From NCBI GenBank assembly GCA_021846025.1, contig JAJZDV010000002.1:1-57650 (forward strand): a stretch of 57,650 nt of DNA, given 5' to 3'. The position numbers were made by a program, and so were the translations under genes. The notes beneath the pieces were generated by a model. It saw nothing but the letters and a program-made list of their open reading frames with translations. It was not told where the DNA came from and did not search any database. The first letter of the stretch is position 1; each line of letters starts with the position of its first letter. This stretch comes from Pseudomonadota bacterium. GTDB taxonomy: Bacteria > Pseudomonadota > Gammaproteobacteria > Burkholderiales > Burkholderiaceae_C. Shown in pieces: positions 8,989-17,039 of the stretch.

Positions 8989-9012
8989 GGCGGGCTTGCG
9001 AGGCTCGCCGAT

Positions 9013-9315
9013 TCAATCTTCGATGCGACGCGAGAGGTAGCGCAACACATAGCCGGGAAAGGCCAGCACCAGGAACATCGATGCCGAGACGGCGTAGAAC
9101 TCCCACTTCTGCGGGTAGATCTGGCCCAGCCGCGATTCCAGCGCCAGGGAAACACCGCCAACGATGAAATACATCACGATGACTTCTGCCAGGCGCACGA
9201 ACCAGCCTTTCGGATTCTTCAGCGGGAACACGAGAAAAAAGCGATTGGAGAAAAACGGCAGGTTGGCGCCGACGATCGCGAGCACCAGGACCAGCCAGAT
9301 GGCGGAGGATTGCAT
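9013..9315 (-). CDS. DUF2818 family membrane protein
   Basis: This 100-residue protein has three hydrophobic segments: an N-terminal helix (SAIWLVLVLAIVGANLPFF), a middle one (VIVMYFIVGGVSLALE) and a C-terminal one (YAVSASMFLVLAFPGYVL), ending in the basic RYLSRRIED. I recognise DUF2818, a family found directly after nuoN in many Burkholderiales and without assigned function. It lies 30 bases downstream of nuoN on the same strand. A role as an accessory or assembly factor of complex I is suggested only by its constant position. Start and length look right for the family. Confidence 0.85.
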   Translation of the reverse strand: MQSSAIWLVLVLAIVGANLPFFSNRFFLVFPLKNPKGWFVRLAEVIVMYFIVGGVSLALESRLGQIYPQKWEFYAVSASMFLVLAFPGYVLRYLSRRIED

Positions 9316-9345
9316 GATGACGTGAATTCCTGGGAGATACCCGGC

Positions 9346-10806
9346 TCAATGCAGGGTGTTGGCGATGGCTTGATAACACAGGGTCATCAGTCCACCGGGC
9401 AGGATACCGAGCCCCAGCACGGCCAGGCCGTTCAGAGACATGAGGAACCAGGCCACGGGCGACGCCTGGACGCGGTGTTCGCGCGTGGGCTGATCGAAGT
9501 ACATGGTCTTGACCATGCGAAGGTAGTAATAGGCACCGACCACGGAGAGCACCACGGCCAGCACCACCAGCCAGACACGGCCGGTGGCGAGCAGCACGGA
9601 GAGCACTTCGAATTTCGCGTAGAAGCCGGCGAAGGGCGGCAGCCCGGCAAGGGAGAACATGAGGAAGGTCATGATGCCGGCAAGCCAGGGATGGGACTTG
9701 CCGAGGCCGGCGAAGTCTCGGATATCCTCGGCCTCGAAACCCTGGTGAGCCATGAACAGGATGACACCGAAGGTGCCGAGCGTGGTGAGAACATAGATGA
9801 CGAGATAAAACATGGCCGCGCTGTAGGCGACCGAAGCGGAAATGCCGTTGCCGTTGATCATGCCCGACAGCAGGCCCAGCAACATGAAACCGATTTGCGC
9901 AATGGTGGAGTACGCCAGCATGCGCTTGAGGTTGGTCTGCGCAATGGCCGCGAAGTTCCCGACAACGATGGAGAGCACCGCCAGCACCACCAGCATTTGC
10001 TGCCAGTCCATCGCCAGCGGGAACAATCCTTCCACCAGCAGCCGGATGGTCATGGCGAACGCCGCCAGTTTGGGCGCAGCGCCGACCAGCAGCACCACCG
10101 CGGTCGGCGCGCCCTGGTAGACATCGGGGATCCACATGTGGAACGGCGCGGCCCCGAGCTTGAAGGCCAGACCGGAGACGATGAAGACGACGCCCATGAC
10201 CAGAGCGGCCCGGCTGAGCGGTTCCACCGCAATGGTCTTGAAGACCACGGCCAGGTCGAGCGAGCCGGTGGCGCCATAGATCATGCTCATGCCATAGAGC
10301 AGGAAGCCGGAAGCGAGCGCGCCAAGCACGAAATACTTCATCGCTGCCTCTGTGGCCAAGGCCGAATCGCGCCGCAAGGCCACCAGCGCATACAGCGACA
10401 AGGACAACAGCTCGAGGCCGAGGTAGATGACCAGCAGGTTGTTGCCCGAGATCATGATGAACTGGCCGAGCAGGGCGAACAGCGAGAGGCTGAACAGCTC
10501 GCCACCCCACATGCCGCGGTCGAGGGCGTAGCGCCGGGCGTAGATCAGGCTCATGCCGGTGGCCACGCTGGTGAACAGCTTGAGCAGCATGGCCATGGGG
10601 TCGACGATGACCATGCGCTGCATGGCGAACAAGTCGAGGCCGGCGGCGTAGTAGGCGCCACTCGTCACCACCAGAGCCAGCAAGGTGAACAGCGTCAGGC
10701 CATAGGCGAGGCGGTGATCCGCATCCTTGAAAAACAGGTCGGCCAGCATGATCACGCAGGCCATGATGAGCAGAAAGATCTCGGGATAGATCGCAATCCA
10801 GTTCAT
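9346..10806 (-). CDS. nuoN: NADH-quinone oxidoreductase subunit N
   Basis: NuoN is one of the three antiporter-like proton-pumping subunits in the membrane arm of complex I. The 486-residue protein has about 14 hydrophobic helices and the central Proton_antipo_M domain, with the motif KLGAAPFHMWIPDVYQGAPT and the broken-helix region KRMLAYSTIAQIGFMLLG. It begins MNWIAIYPEIFLLIMACVIM, as expected. It is the last nuo gene, 12 bases after nuoM, and is followed by DUF2818. Key pumping lysine and glutamate regions appear intact by eye. Confidence 0.97.
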   Translation of the reverse strand: MNWIAIYPEIFLLIMACVIMLADLFFKDADHRLAYGLTLFTLLALVVTSGAYYAAGLDLFAMQRMVIVDPMAMLLKLFTSVATGMSLIYARRYALDRGMWGGELFSLSLFALLGQFIMISGNNLLVIYLGLELLSLSLYALVALRRDSALATEAAMKYFVLGALASGFLLYGMSMIYGATGSLDLAVVFKTIAVEPLSRAALVMGVVFIVSGLAFKLGAAPFHMWIPDVYQGAPTAVVLLVGAAPKLAAFAMTIRLLVEGLFPLAMDWQQMLVVLAVLSIVVGNFAAIAQTNLKRMLAYSTIAQIGFMLLGLLSGMINGNGISASVAYSAAMFYLVIYVLTTLGTFGVILFMAHQGFEAEDIRDFAGLGKSHPWLAGIMTFLMFSLAGLPPFAGFYAKFEVLSVLLATGRVWLVVLAVVLSVVGAYYYLRMVKTMYFDQPTREHRVQASPVAWFLMSLNGLAVLGLGILPGGLMTLCYQAIANTLH

Positions 10807-10818
10807 GGGTGTAGCGCC

Positions 10819-12303
10819 TTACTGCAGTTTGGAGGCAGCCACATGCTGCAGGAGTTGGGTGACACTGGCTTGCATCGGGTCGGTGAAGAATTTCGGATAC
10901 AGACCAAACCACAGCACGGCGGCGGCGAGCAGGCCGAGAATGAGAAACTCGCGTGCACCGATGTCTTTCAAGGCAGCCACATGGTCGTTGGCCACCGGGC
11001 CGAAGAACACGCGCTTGACCATCCACAGCGTGTAGCCGGCGGCCAGAACCAGAGTGGACGCGGCCAGCAGACCGAGCAGGAAATTGCTCTTGACCGCGGC
11101 GAGGATGACCATCCATTCACCGACGAAGCCGCTGGTGCCCGGCAAGCCGGCATTGGCCATGGCGAAGAGCACGGCAAAGGCTGCGAAATGCGGCATCTTG
11201 CCGGTGACACCGCCGTAGTCAGCGATGTTGCGGGTGTGCATGCGGTCGTACAGCACACCGATGCTCATGAACATGGCGCCGGAGACGAAGCCGTGGGAAA
11301 TCATCTGCACCAGTCCGCCCTGCACGCCGAGGTCGGAGAAAAGAAAAAACCCGAGGGTGACGAAACCCATGTGCGCGATGGAAGAGTAGGCCACAAGCTT
11401 CTTCATGTCGGTCTGCACCATGGCGACAAGGCCGATGTAGATGACGGCGATGATCGACAGGGCGATGATGACCGAGGCGAGTTCATGGCTGGCGTCTGGC
11501 ACGATCGGCAGCACGAAGCGCACGAAGCCGTATCCGCCGAGCTTGAGCATGATGGCCGCCAGCACGATGGAGCCGCCGGTGGGGGCTTCGACGTGGGCAT
11601 CGGGCAGCCAGGTGTGCACCGGCCACATCGGAATCTTCACGGCGAAGGCAAAGAAGAACGCGATGAAAAGCAGGATTTGCGCCGTACTCGACAACGGCAC
11701 CGTGTACCAGTCGAGGATGTTGAAACTGCCGCCGGACTGGAAGTAGAGGTAGATGAGCGCCACCAGCATCAGCAACGAACCGAGCAGCGTGTAGAGGAAG
11801 AATTTGAACGCCGCGTACACCCGGCGCGGCCCCCCCCAGATGCCGATGATGAGGTACATCGGAATCAGCGTTGCTTCAAAAAACACGTAGAAGAGAATAC
11901 CGTCGAGCGCGCAGAACACTCCGACCATCAGCCCCGAGAGGATGAGGAAGGACGCCATGTACAGGCCGACGCGTTCGGTGATGATCTGCCAGCCGGCGAT
12001 CACGGTGATGAGGGTGATGAAAGCGGTGAGCGGAATGAACCACAGCGAGATGCCGTCGATGCCGAGGTGGTAGTGGATGTTGAACGGTTCGATCCATGGC
12101 GCGCGCTCGACGAACTGCATGCTGGCGGAGGCGGTGTCGAAACCGGTGATCAGCGGAATGGTGACGAGCAGACTGACCAGGGCTCCAATCAGCGCCAGCC
12201 AGCGCATCGCCGGGGCGTTGGTGTCGCGCCCGAGCAGCAGGATGAGGATGCCAAAGGCGATGGGTGTCCAGATGGACAGGCTCAGCAAGGGGAGCGATTG
12301 CAT
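10819..12303 (-). CDS. nuoM: NADH-quinone oxidoreductase subunit M
   Basis: NuoM is an antiporter-like membrane subunit of complex I that contributes to proton translocation. At 494 residues it has the usual length and about 14 helices; diagnostic stretches are YHLGIDGISLWFIPLTAFIT, FAVKIPMWPVHTWLPDAHVE and KKLVAYSSIAHMGFVTLG. The start ATG lies 35 bases after the nuoL stop and its own stop is 12 bases before nuoN, so cotranscription is expected. Nothing unusual was seen. A very long open frame on the opposite strand across this gene is a composition effect. Confidence 0.97.
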   Translation of the reverse strand: MQSLPLLSLSIWTPIAFGILILLLGRDTNAPAMRWLALIGALVSLLVTIPLITGFDTASASMQFVERAPWIEPFNIHYHLGIDGISLWFIPLTAFITLITVIAGWQIITERVGLYMASFLILSGLMVGVFCALDGILFYVFFEATLIPMYLIIGIWGGPRRVYAAFKFFLYTLLGSLLMLVALIYLYFQSGGSFNILDWYTVPLSSTAQILLFIAFFFAFAVKIPMWPVHTWLPDAHVEAPTGGSIVLAAIMLKLGGYGFVRFVLPIVPDASHELASVIIALSIIAVIYIGLVAMVQTDMKKLVAYSSIAHMGFVTLGFFLFSDLGVQGGLVQMISHGFVSGAMFMSIGVLYDRMHTRNIADYGGVTGKMPHFAAFAVLFAMANAGLPGTSGFVGEWMVILAAVKSNFLLGLLAASTLVLAAGYTLWMVKRVFFGPVANDHVAALKDIGAREFLILGLLAAAVLWFGLYPKFFTDPMQASVTQLLQHVAASKLQ

Positions 12304-12337
12304 AGATTTGGAACGTTAGCCGCAGGCCTTGTTGAAT

Positions 12338-14365
12338 TTATCGGATGAACCAACCGGACAGCAGCTTGCCCGGAACATAGAGCCACATGAACACCACCAC
12401 ACCGCCGATCATGGCCAGGGCGTAGTAGTAGATGAAGCCGGTTTGCAGTTGACGGATCCATCCGGCGGCGACGCCGACCACGCGCGCCGTGCCGTTGACC
12501 AGCAAGCCGTCGATCAGGCCTGCATCGGCACCCTTCCACAAACCCTTGCCCACCAGGCGCGTGCCTGCGGCGATGATGTTCTCGTTGATCCAGTCCATGT
12601 AGTACTTGTGGTCCAGCAGGACGTACACCGGCTTGACCATGCGCTCCACCGCGGCGGGGAAAGCCAGGTTCACCATGTAGCCGTAATAAGCCACCGCGAC
12701 TCCGGCTGCGGCCAGCCACAGCGGCAAGGCAGTGAAGGCCTGCAACGCCATCTGGAAGGGGCCGTGGAAATGCTCGGCCAGATCGGTCATGGCCGGGTGC
12801 GCCGCGGCATTGACGCTGATGGCCCCGTTGAAGAATCCGCCGAACAGCAGCGGCTGGATCGTGAAGTAGCCGATCACGGCCGATGGAATGGCCAGCAGGA
12901 TGAGGGGCAAGGTCACCACCCAGGGCGACTCGTGCGGCTCCAGCGGCCCATGGTGGTGGTCATGGCCGTCATCGGCATGGTCGTCGTGCGCCGGCAGGTC
13001 GCGGAAACGCTCCTTGCCGTGGAAAACCAGGAAGTAGAGCCGGAAGCTGTACAGCGCGGTGACGAAGACACTGGCGGTGACGGCGAACGTGGCGAAACCC
13101 GATCCCGCAAGGTTGCTGGCGCCAACCGCGTCGATGATGCTGTCCTTGGAATAAAAACCGGAGAAGAACGGCGTGCCGATCAATGCCAGGGTTCCGATCA
13201 GGAAGGTGATCCAGGTGATGGGCATGTATTTGCGCAGGCCTCCCATGTGACGGATGTCCTGGTCATGGTGCATGCCGATGATGACCGAACCCGCAGCGAG
13301 GAAGAGCAGCGCCTTGAAGAACGCGTGGGTCATGAGATGAAAGATGGCGACGGAGTAGGCCGAGGCGCCGAGGGCCACCGTCATGTAGCCGAGCTGGGAC
13401 AGTGTGGAATAGGCGACGACACGCTTGATGTCGTTCTGGATGACACCGAGAAAACCCATGAACAGGGCGGTGATGCTGCCGATGACCATGATGAAGGACA
13501 GCGCGGTGTTCGACAACTCGAACAGCGGTGACATGCGCGCCACCATGAAGATGCCCGCTGTCACCATGGTGGCAGCGTGGATCAGCGCGGAGATGGGTGT
13601 CGGGCCTTCCATCGAGTCGGGTAGCCAGACGTGCAGCGGGAACTGCGCGCTCTTGCCCATGGCACCGATGAACAGGCTGATGCAGATCACGGTCATCAGC
13701 ATCCAGTCGGTGCCGGGCAGGCGCAAGGCTGTCAGCTCGGGGGCCTTGGCAAAGATGGCGGTGTAATTCAGGCTGCCGGTGTAGGCCAGGGCGAGGCCGA
13801 TGCCGAGGATGAAGCCGAAGTCGCCGACACGGTTGACGATGAACGCCTTCATGTTGGCGAAGACGGCCGTGGGCTTGGTGTACCAGAATCCGATCAACAG
13901 ATACGACACGAGACCGACCGCCTCCCAGCCGAAGAAGAGCTGGAGCATGTTGTTGCTCATCACCAGCATCAGCATGCTGAAGGTGAACAGGCTGATGTAG
14001 GAGAAGAATCGCTGGTAGCCGGGGTCGTCGGCCATGTAGCCGATGGTGTAGATGTGCACGCACATCGAGACGAAGGTGACCACGACCATCATGAGCGCCG
14101 ACAGGCTGTCGATGAGAAAGCCGACATCCATCTTCAGGCTGCCGACCTGCATCCAGGTGTAGACCGTGCCGTTGTAATGCGCCCCGCCCACCACCTGGAT
14201 CAGCACCCAGACCGACAAGGCAAAGGACAGGGCCACACTGGCGGTGGTCACGCTGTGGCTGCCGACGCGGCCAATCGCCTTGCCGAAGAGGCCGGCGATG
14301 ATGGCGCTGACCAGCGGCGCCAGAGCGATGACCAGCAGGATGTTGGGGTTGATCGTCTCAGCCAT
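12338..14365 (-). CDS. nuoL: NADH-quinone oxidoreductase subunit L
   Basis: NuoL is the distal antiporter-like subunit of complex I; its long C-terminal lateral helix runs along the membrane arm and braces NuoM and NuoN. The 675-residue protein includes the signature GSLKMDVGFLIDSLSALMMV, GKSAQFPLHVWLPDSMEGPT and KRVVAYSTLSQLGYMTVALG. A His/Asp-rich loop (HDDHADDGHDHHHG) occurs near residue 465 between helices; such variable loops are common in proteobacterial NuoL but could bind metal. It starts 4 bases after nuoK. Length and order are normal. Confidence 0.97.
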   Translation of the reverse strand: MAETINPNILLVIALAPLVSAIIAGLFGKAIGRVGSHSVTTASVALSFALSVWVLIQVVGGAHYNGTVYTWMQVGSLKMDVGFLIDSLSALMMVVVTFVSMCVHIYTIGYMADDPGYQRFFSYISLFTFSMLMLVMSNNMLQLFFGWEAVGLVSYLLIGFWYTKPTAVFANMKAFIVNRVGDFGFILGIGLALAYTGSLNYTAIFAKAPELTALRLPGTDWMLMTVICISLFIGAMGKSAQFPLHVWLPDSMEGPTPISALIHAATMVTAGIFMVARMSPLFELSNTALSFIMVIGSITALFMGFLGVIQNDIKRVVAYSTLSQLGYMTVALGASAYSVAIFHLMTHAFFKALLFLAAGSVIIGMHHDQDIRHMGGLRKYMPITWITFLIGTLALIGTPFFSGFYSKDSIIDAVGASNLAGSGFATFAVTASVFVTALYSFRLYFLVFHGKERFRDLPAHDDHADDGHDHHHGPLEPHESPWVVTLPLILLAIPSAVIGYFTIQPLLFGGFFNGAISVNAAAHPAMTDLAEHFHGPFQMALQAFTALPLWLAAAGVAVAYYGYMVNLAFPAAVERMVKPVYVLLDHKYYMDWINENIIAAGTRLVGKGLWKGADAGLIDGLLVNGTARVVGVAAGWIRQLQTGFIYYYALAMIGGVVVFMWLYVPGKLLSGWFIR

Positions 14366-14369
14366 GCCT

Positions 14370-14684
14370 TTAGCCCTTGAGGTGGTCGAGTTCGTCCACG
14401 TTGATCGTGGACAGGTTGCGAAACAGCACCACCAGGATGGCTAGACCAATCGCCGACTCGGCCGCAGCCACGGTGAGGATGAAAAACACGAACACCTGGC
14501 CGTCCATGCTCTGCAGGTCATGCGAGAAGGCGATGAAGTTGAGGTTCACCGCCAGCAGCATCAGTTCGATGGCCATGAGGATCACGATGAGGTTGCGCCG
14601 GTTGAGAAAAATCCCAACCACCGAGATGGCGAACAGGATGGCGCCGAGCACCAGGTAATGCGCGAGACTGAGAGATCCCAACAT
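14370..14684 (-). CDS. nuoK: NADH-quinone oxidoreductase subunit K
   Basis: NuoK is a small three-helix subunit (MrpC/ND4L homologue) in the proximal membrane arm, carrying two conserved glutamates needed for coupling. The 104-residue sequence contains both: [20 protein letters not shown] and [20 protein letters not shown]. The start [18 protein letters not shown] matches the family. It is separated from nuoJ and nuoL by only 3-4 bases, so translational coupling is likely. Confidence 0.97.
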   Translation of the reverse strand: MLGSLSLAHYLVLGAILFAISVVGIFLNRRNLIVILMAIELMLLAVNLNFIAFSHDLQSMDGQVFVFFILTVAAAESAIGLAILVVLFRNLSTINVDELDHLKG

Positions 14685-14687
14685 GGC

Positions 14688-15323
14688 TTACTCCTTGCCC
14701 TCGGCTTTCATCTGCACCAGGCGCACGCGGTCCTGGCGCCGTACCTTGAGTTGTTCGGACACCTGCATGGCCTTGGTGTCCTTGCGGCGGCGCAAGGTCA
14801 GGGAAATGGCGGCAATGATGGCCACCAGCAGAATGACTGCGGCAATTTCCAGCGGATAAAGGTAGTGGGTGTACAACACCAGGCCCAGGGCATTGGTGTT
14901 GGGCAACTGCGCCAGCGCATGCGCCACCGGCGTGGAGGGCTGGCCGCCAATCTGGGCCGCAGCCGTCTGCCCACCGATCTGGAAGGCCTGCATCAGCACC
15001 GCGGCCATTTCCAGCACGATGAACACCCCCACCAGGGCGGCAACCGGGAAGTAGCGCCAGAAACCCAGGCGTATGCGGTCGATGTTGATATCGAGCATCA
15101 TGACCACGAACAGGAACAGCACCATGACCGCGCCGACATACACCAGCACCAGCACGATGGCCAGGAACTCGGCTCGCAGCAGCATCCAGATGGTGGCAGC
15201 CTGGAAAAACGCCAGCACGAGGTACAGCGCCGAATGCACAGGGTTACGCGCCGTGATCACGCGGAAGGCAGCGAACAGCAGCACGGCGGAAAAGATATAG
15301 AACAGCACGGTTTGGATGGTCAT
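14688..15323 (-). CDS. nuoJ: NADH-quinone oxidoreductase subunit J
   Basis: NuoJ (ND6 homologue) is a five-helix membrane-arm subunit whose helix 3 pi-bulge is part of the coupling pathway. The track ORF starts at 15611, inside nuoI, but family resemblance begins at MTIQTVLFYIFSAVLLFAAF, track residue 97, so I place the start at 15323 (211 residues). The helix FLAIVLVLVYVGAVMVLFLF is diagnostic. The C-terminal 35 residues are strongly basic (RRRKDTKAMQVSEQLKVRRQ). No good ribosome-binding site precedes this ATG; an in-frame ATG at 15341 is an alternative. A 148-base gap separates it from nuoI, the largest gap in the operon. Confidence 0.93.
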   Translation of the reverse strand: MTIQTVLFYIFSAVLLFAAFRVITARNPVHSALYLVLAFFQAATIWMLLRAEFLAIVLVLVYVGAVMVLFLFVVMMLDINIDRIRLGFWRYFPVAALVGVFIVLEMAAVLMQAFQIGGQTAAAQIGGQPSTPVAHALAQLPNTNALGLVLYTHYLYPLEIAAVILLVAIIAAISLTLRRRKDTKAMQVSEQLKVRRQDRVRLVQMKAEGKE

Positions 15324-15471
15324 GGTGTGGGACGTCAGCGGCATCGGCAAGTTGCCCACCGGCCTGCTGCTGTCGGGCTGCAGGGCTGGCTCCGTATCCC
15401 GGAGCGGGGCTTGGTGGAGCAACGCAACACCGGTCAGGGAACGAGCAAGGCGCTCACTGCCGGCAAGGCCT

Positions 15472-15960
15472 TCAGCGGTATTTGGCGTCGGCCTCCTTGT
15501 TGGGCGCAATCTCGTGTTCGTAGCGATCGCCCACGGCCAGCAGCATGTCTTTGGTGAAGTACAGATCACCGCGCTGCTCGCCGTGGTACTCGAAGATATG
15601 GGTTTCGACAATGGAATCGACCGGGCAACTTTCTTCGCAGAAGCCGCAGAAGATGCATTTGGTCAGATCAATGTCGTAGCGCGTGGTGCGGCGGGTGCCG
15701 TCCTCGCGTTGCTCGCTCTCGATGGTGATTGCCAGCGCCGGACACACTGCCTCGCACAGCTTGCAGGCGATGCAGCGCTCCTCACCGTTGGGGTAACGTC
15801 GCAATGCGTGCAGACCGCGAAAGCGCGGCGACATGGGCGTCTTTTCTTCCGGGTACTGCACCGTGATCTTGCGGTGAAACGCATGCCTGCCGGTGAGGGC
15901 CAGACCCTTGAAGAGTTCAACCAGGAAAAAACTGTTGAAGGTGTCGCGAACTGCGGCCAT
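15472..15960 (-). CDS. nuoI: NADH-quinone oxidoreductase subunit I, two [4Fe-4S] ferredoxin-like subunit
   Basis: NuoI holds clusters N6a and N6b, which pass electrons toward NuoB in the peripheral arm. Two CxxCxxCxxxCP motifs are present: [12 protein letters not shown] (residues 63-74) and [12 protein letters not shown] (102-113). The track ORF begins at 16059, but family resemblance starts at [20 protein letters not shown], so I place the start at 15960, giving the usual 162 residues and a 14-base gap from nuoH. It acts at the junction between the hydrophilic and membrane arms. Confidence 0.96.
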   Translation of the reverse strand: MAAVRDTFNSFFLVELFKGLALTGRHAFHRKITVQYPEEKTPMSPRFRGLHALRRYPNGEERCIACKLCEAVCPALAITIESEQREDGTRRTTRYDIDLTKCIFCGFCEESCPVDSIVETHIFEYHGEQRGDLYFTKDMLLAVGDRYEHEIAPNKEADAKYR

Positions 15961-15974
15961 GTCGGTATTCCGGT

Positions 15975-17036
15975 TCAGTTCCAGATTGACCAGGGTGTCT
16001 GCATCCAGGCGCCGATCAGCACCAGCCAGACGAGTGTGACAGGAATGAAGATTTTCCAACCCAGGCGCATGATCTGGTCATAGCGGTAGCGCGGAAAGGT
16101 GGCGCGCACCCAGATGAAGATGGAGACCACCAGGAAACCCTTGATGCCCAGCCAGATCCAGCCCGGAATGAAGCCGAGGAACGACACCGGTGCATCCCAC
16201 CCCCCCAGGAACATGATCACGGCGAGGAAGGAAACCAGGATCATGTTGGCGTATTCGGCCAGGAAAAAAAGAGCGAACGACATACCGGAATATTCCACCA
16301 TGTGACCGGCGACGATTTCGGATTCGCCTTCGACGACGTCGAAGGGATGGCGGTTGGTCTCGGCGATGCCGGAGATGAGATACACCACGAAGATGGGCAG
16401 CAGCGGCAGCCAGTTCCAGGACAGGAAATTGAGCCCCATGCTGGCGAACTGGCCTTTCATCTGGCCCATGACGATCTGGGTCAGGTTCAGACTGCCGGAA
16501 ACCATGAGCACGACCACCAGGCAAAAGCCCATGGCGATTTCGTAGCTGACCATCTGCGCCGATGCACGCATCGCTCCGAGGAAAGCATACTTCGAGTTGG
16601 ACGCCCAACCCGCAATGATGATGCCGTAGACCTCGAGCGAGGTGATGGCCAGCAGCAACAGCAGTCCGGCGTTCACATTGGCCAGCGCCACATCGGGCCC
16701 GAAGGGCATGACTGACCACGCGGCGAGCGCCGGCATGATGGTCATGATGGGGCCGAGGATGAACAGGAACTGGCTGGCCTGTGTCGGGACGATGATTTCC
16801 TTGAAGATGAATTTCAGACCGTCGGCGATGGGTTGCAGCAGGCCGAAGGGGCCGACGCGGTTGGGGCCGATGCGCACCTGAATCCAGCCGATGAGCTTGC
16901 GCTCCCACAGCGTGAGGTAGGCAACGGCGATGAACAGCGGCAAGACGATGGCGACGATCTTGATGATGTTCCAGACGACCGGCCAGGCGACCGGGCCGAG
17001 CAGGTTCAAACCACCGGAATTGAAGGCGTCGAGCAT
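15975..17036 (-). CDS. nuoH: NADH-quinone oxidoreductase subunit H
   Basis: NuoH (ND1 homologue) is the eight-helix membrane subunit that forms part of the quinone-binding channel and links the peripheral arm to the proton pumps. The 353-residue protein contains the conserved loop [20 protein letters not shown] and the acidic segment [20 protein letters not shown] that lines the E-channel. It starts 3 bases after the nuoG stop. Length and motifs are standard. Confidence 0.97.
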   Translation of the reverse strand: MLDAFNSGGLNLLGPVAWPVVWNIIKIVAIVLPLFIAVAYLTLWERKLIGWIQVRIGPNRVGPFGLLQPIADGLKFIFKEIIVPTQASQFLFILGPIMTIMPALAAWSVMPFGPDVALANVNAGLLLLLAITSLEVYGIIIAGWASNSKYAFLGAMRASAQMVSYEIAMGFCLVVVLMVSGSLNLTQIVMGQMKGQFASMGLNFLSWNWLPLLPIFVVYLISGIAETNRHPFDVVEGESEIVAGHMVEYSGMSFALFFLAEYANMILVSFLAVIMFLGGWDAPVSFLGFIPGWIWLGIKGFLVVSIFIWVRATFPRYRYDQIMRLGWKIFIPVTLVWLVLIGAWMQTPWSIWN

Positions 17037-17039
17037 GGG

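Noticed and set aside
8290-12348. 1352-codon open frame on the plus strand, the longest in the track
   Set aside because: It lies antisense to nudF, DUF2818, nuoN and nuoM, crosses their gene boundaries, and encodes a His/Asp/Glu/Gln/Gly-rich sequence with no fold motif. Complements of codons for hydrophobic residues read as polar residues, so membrane-protein genes of high GC content produce such shadows.
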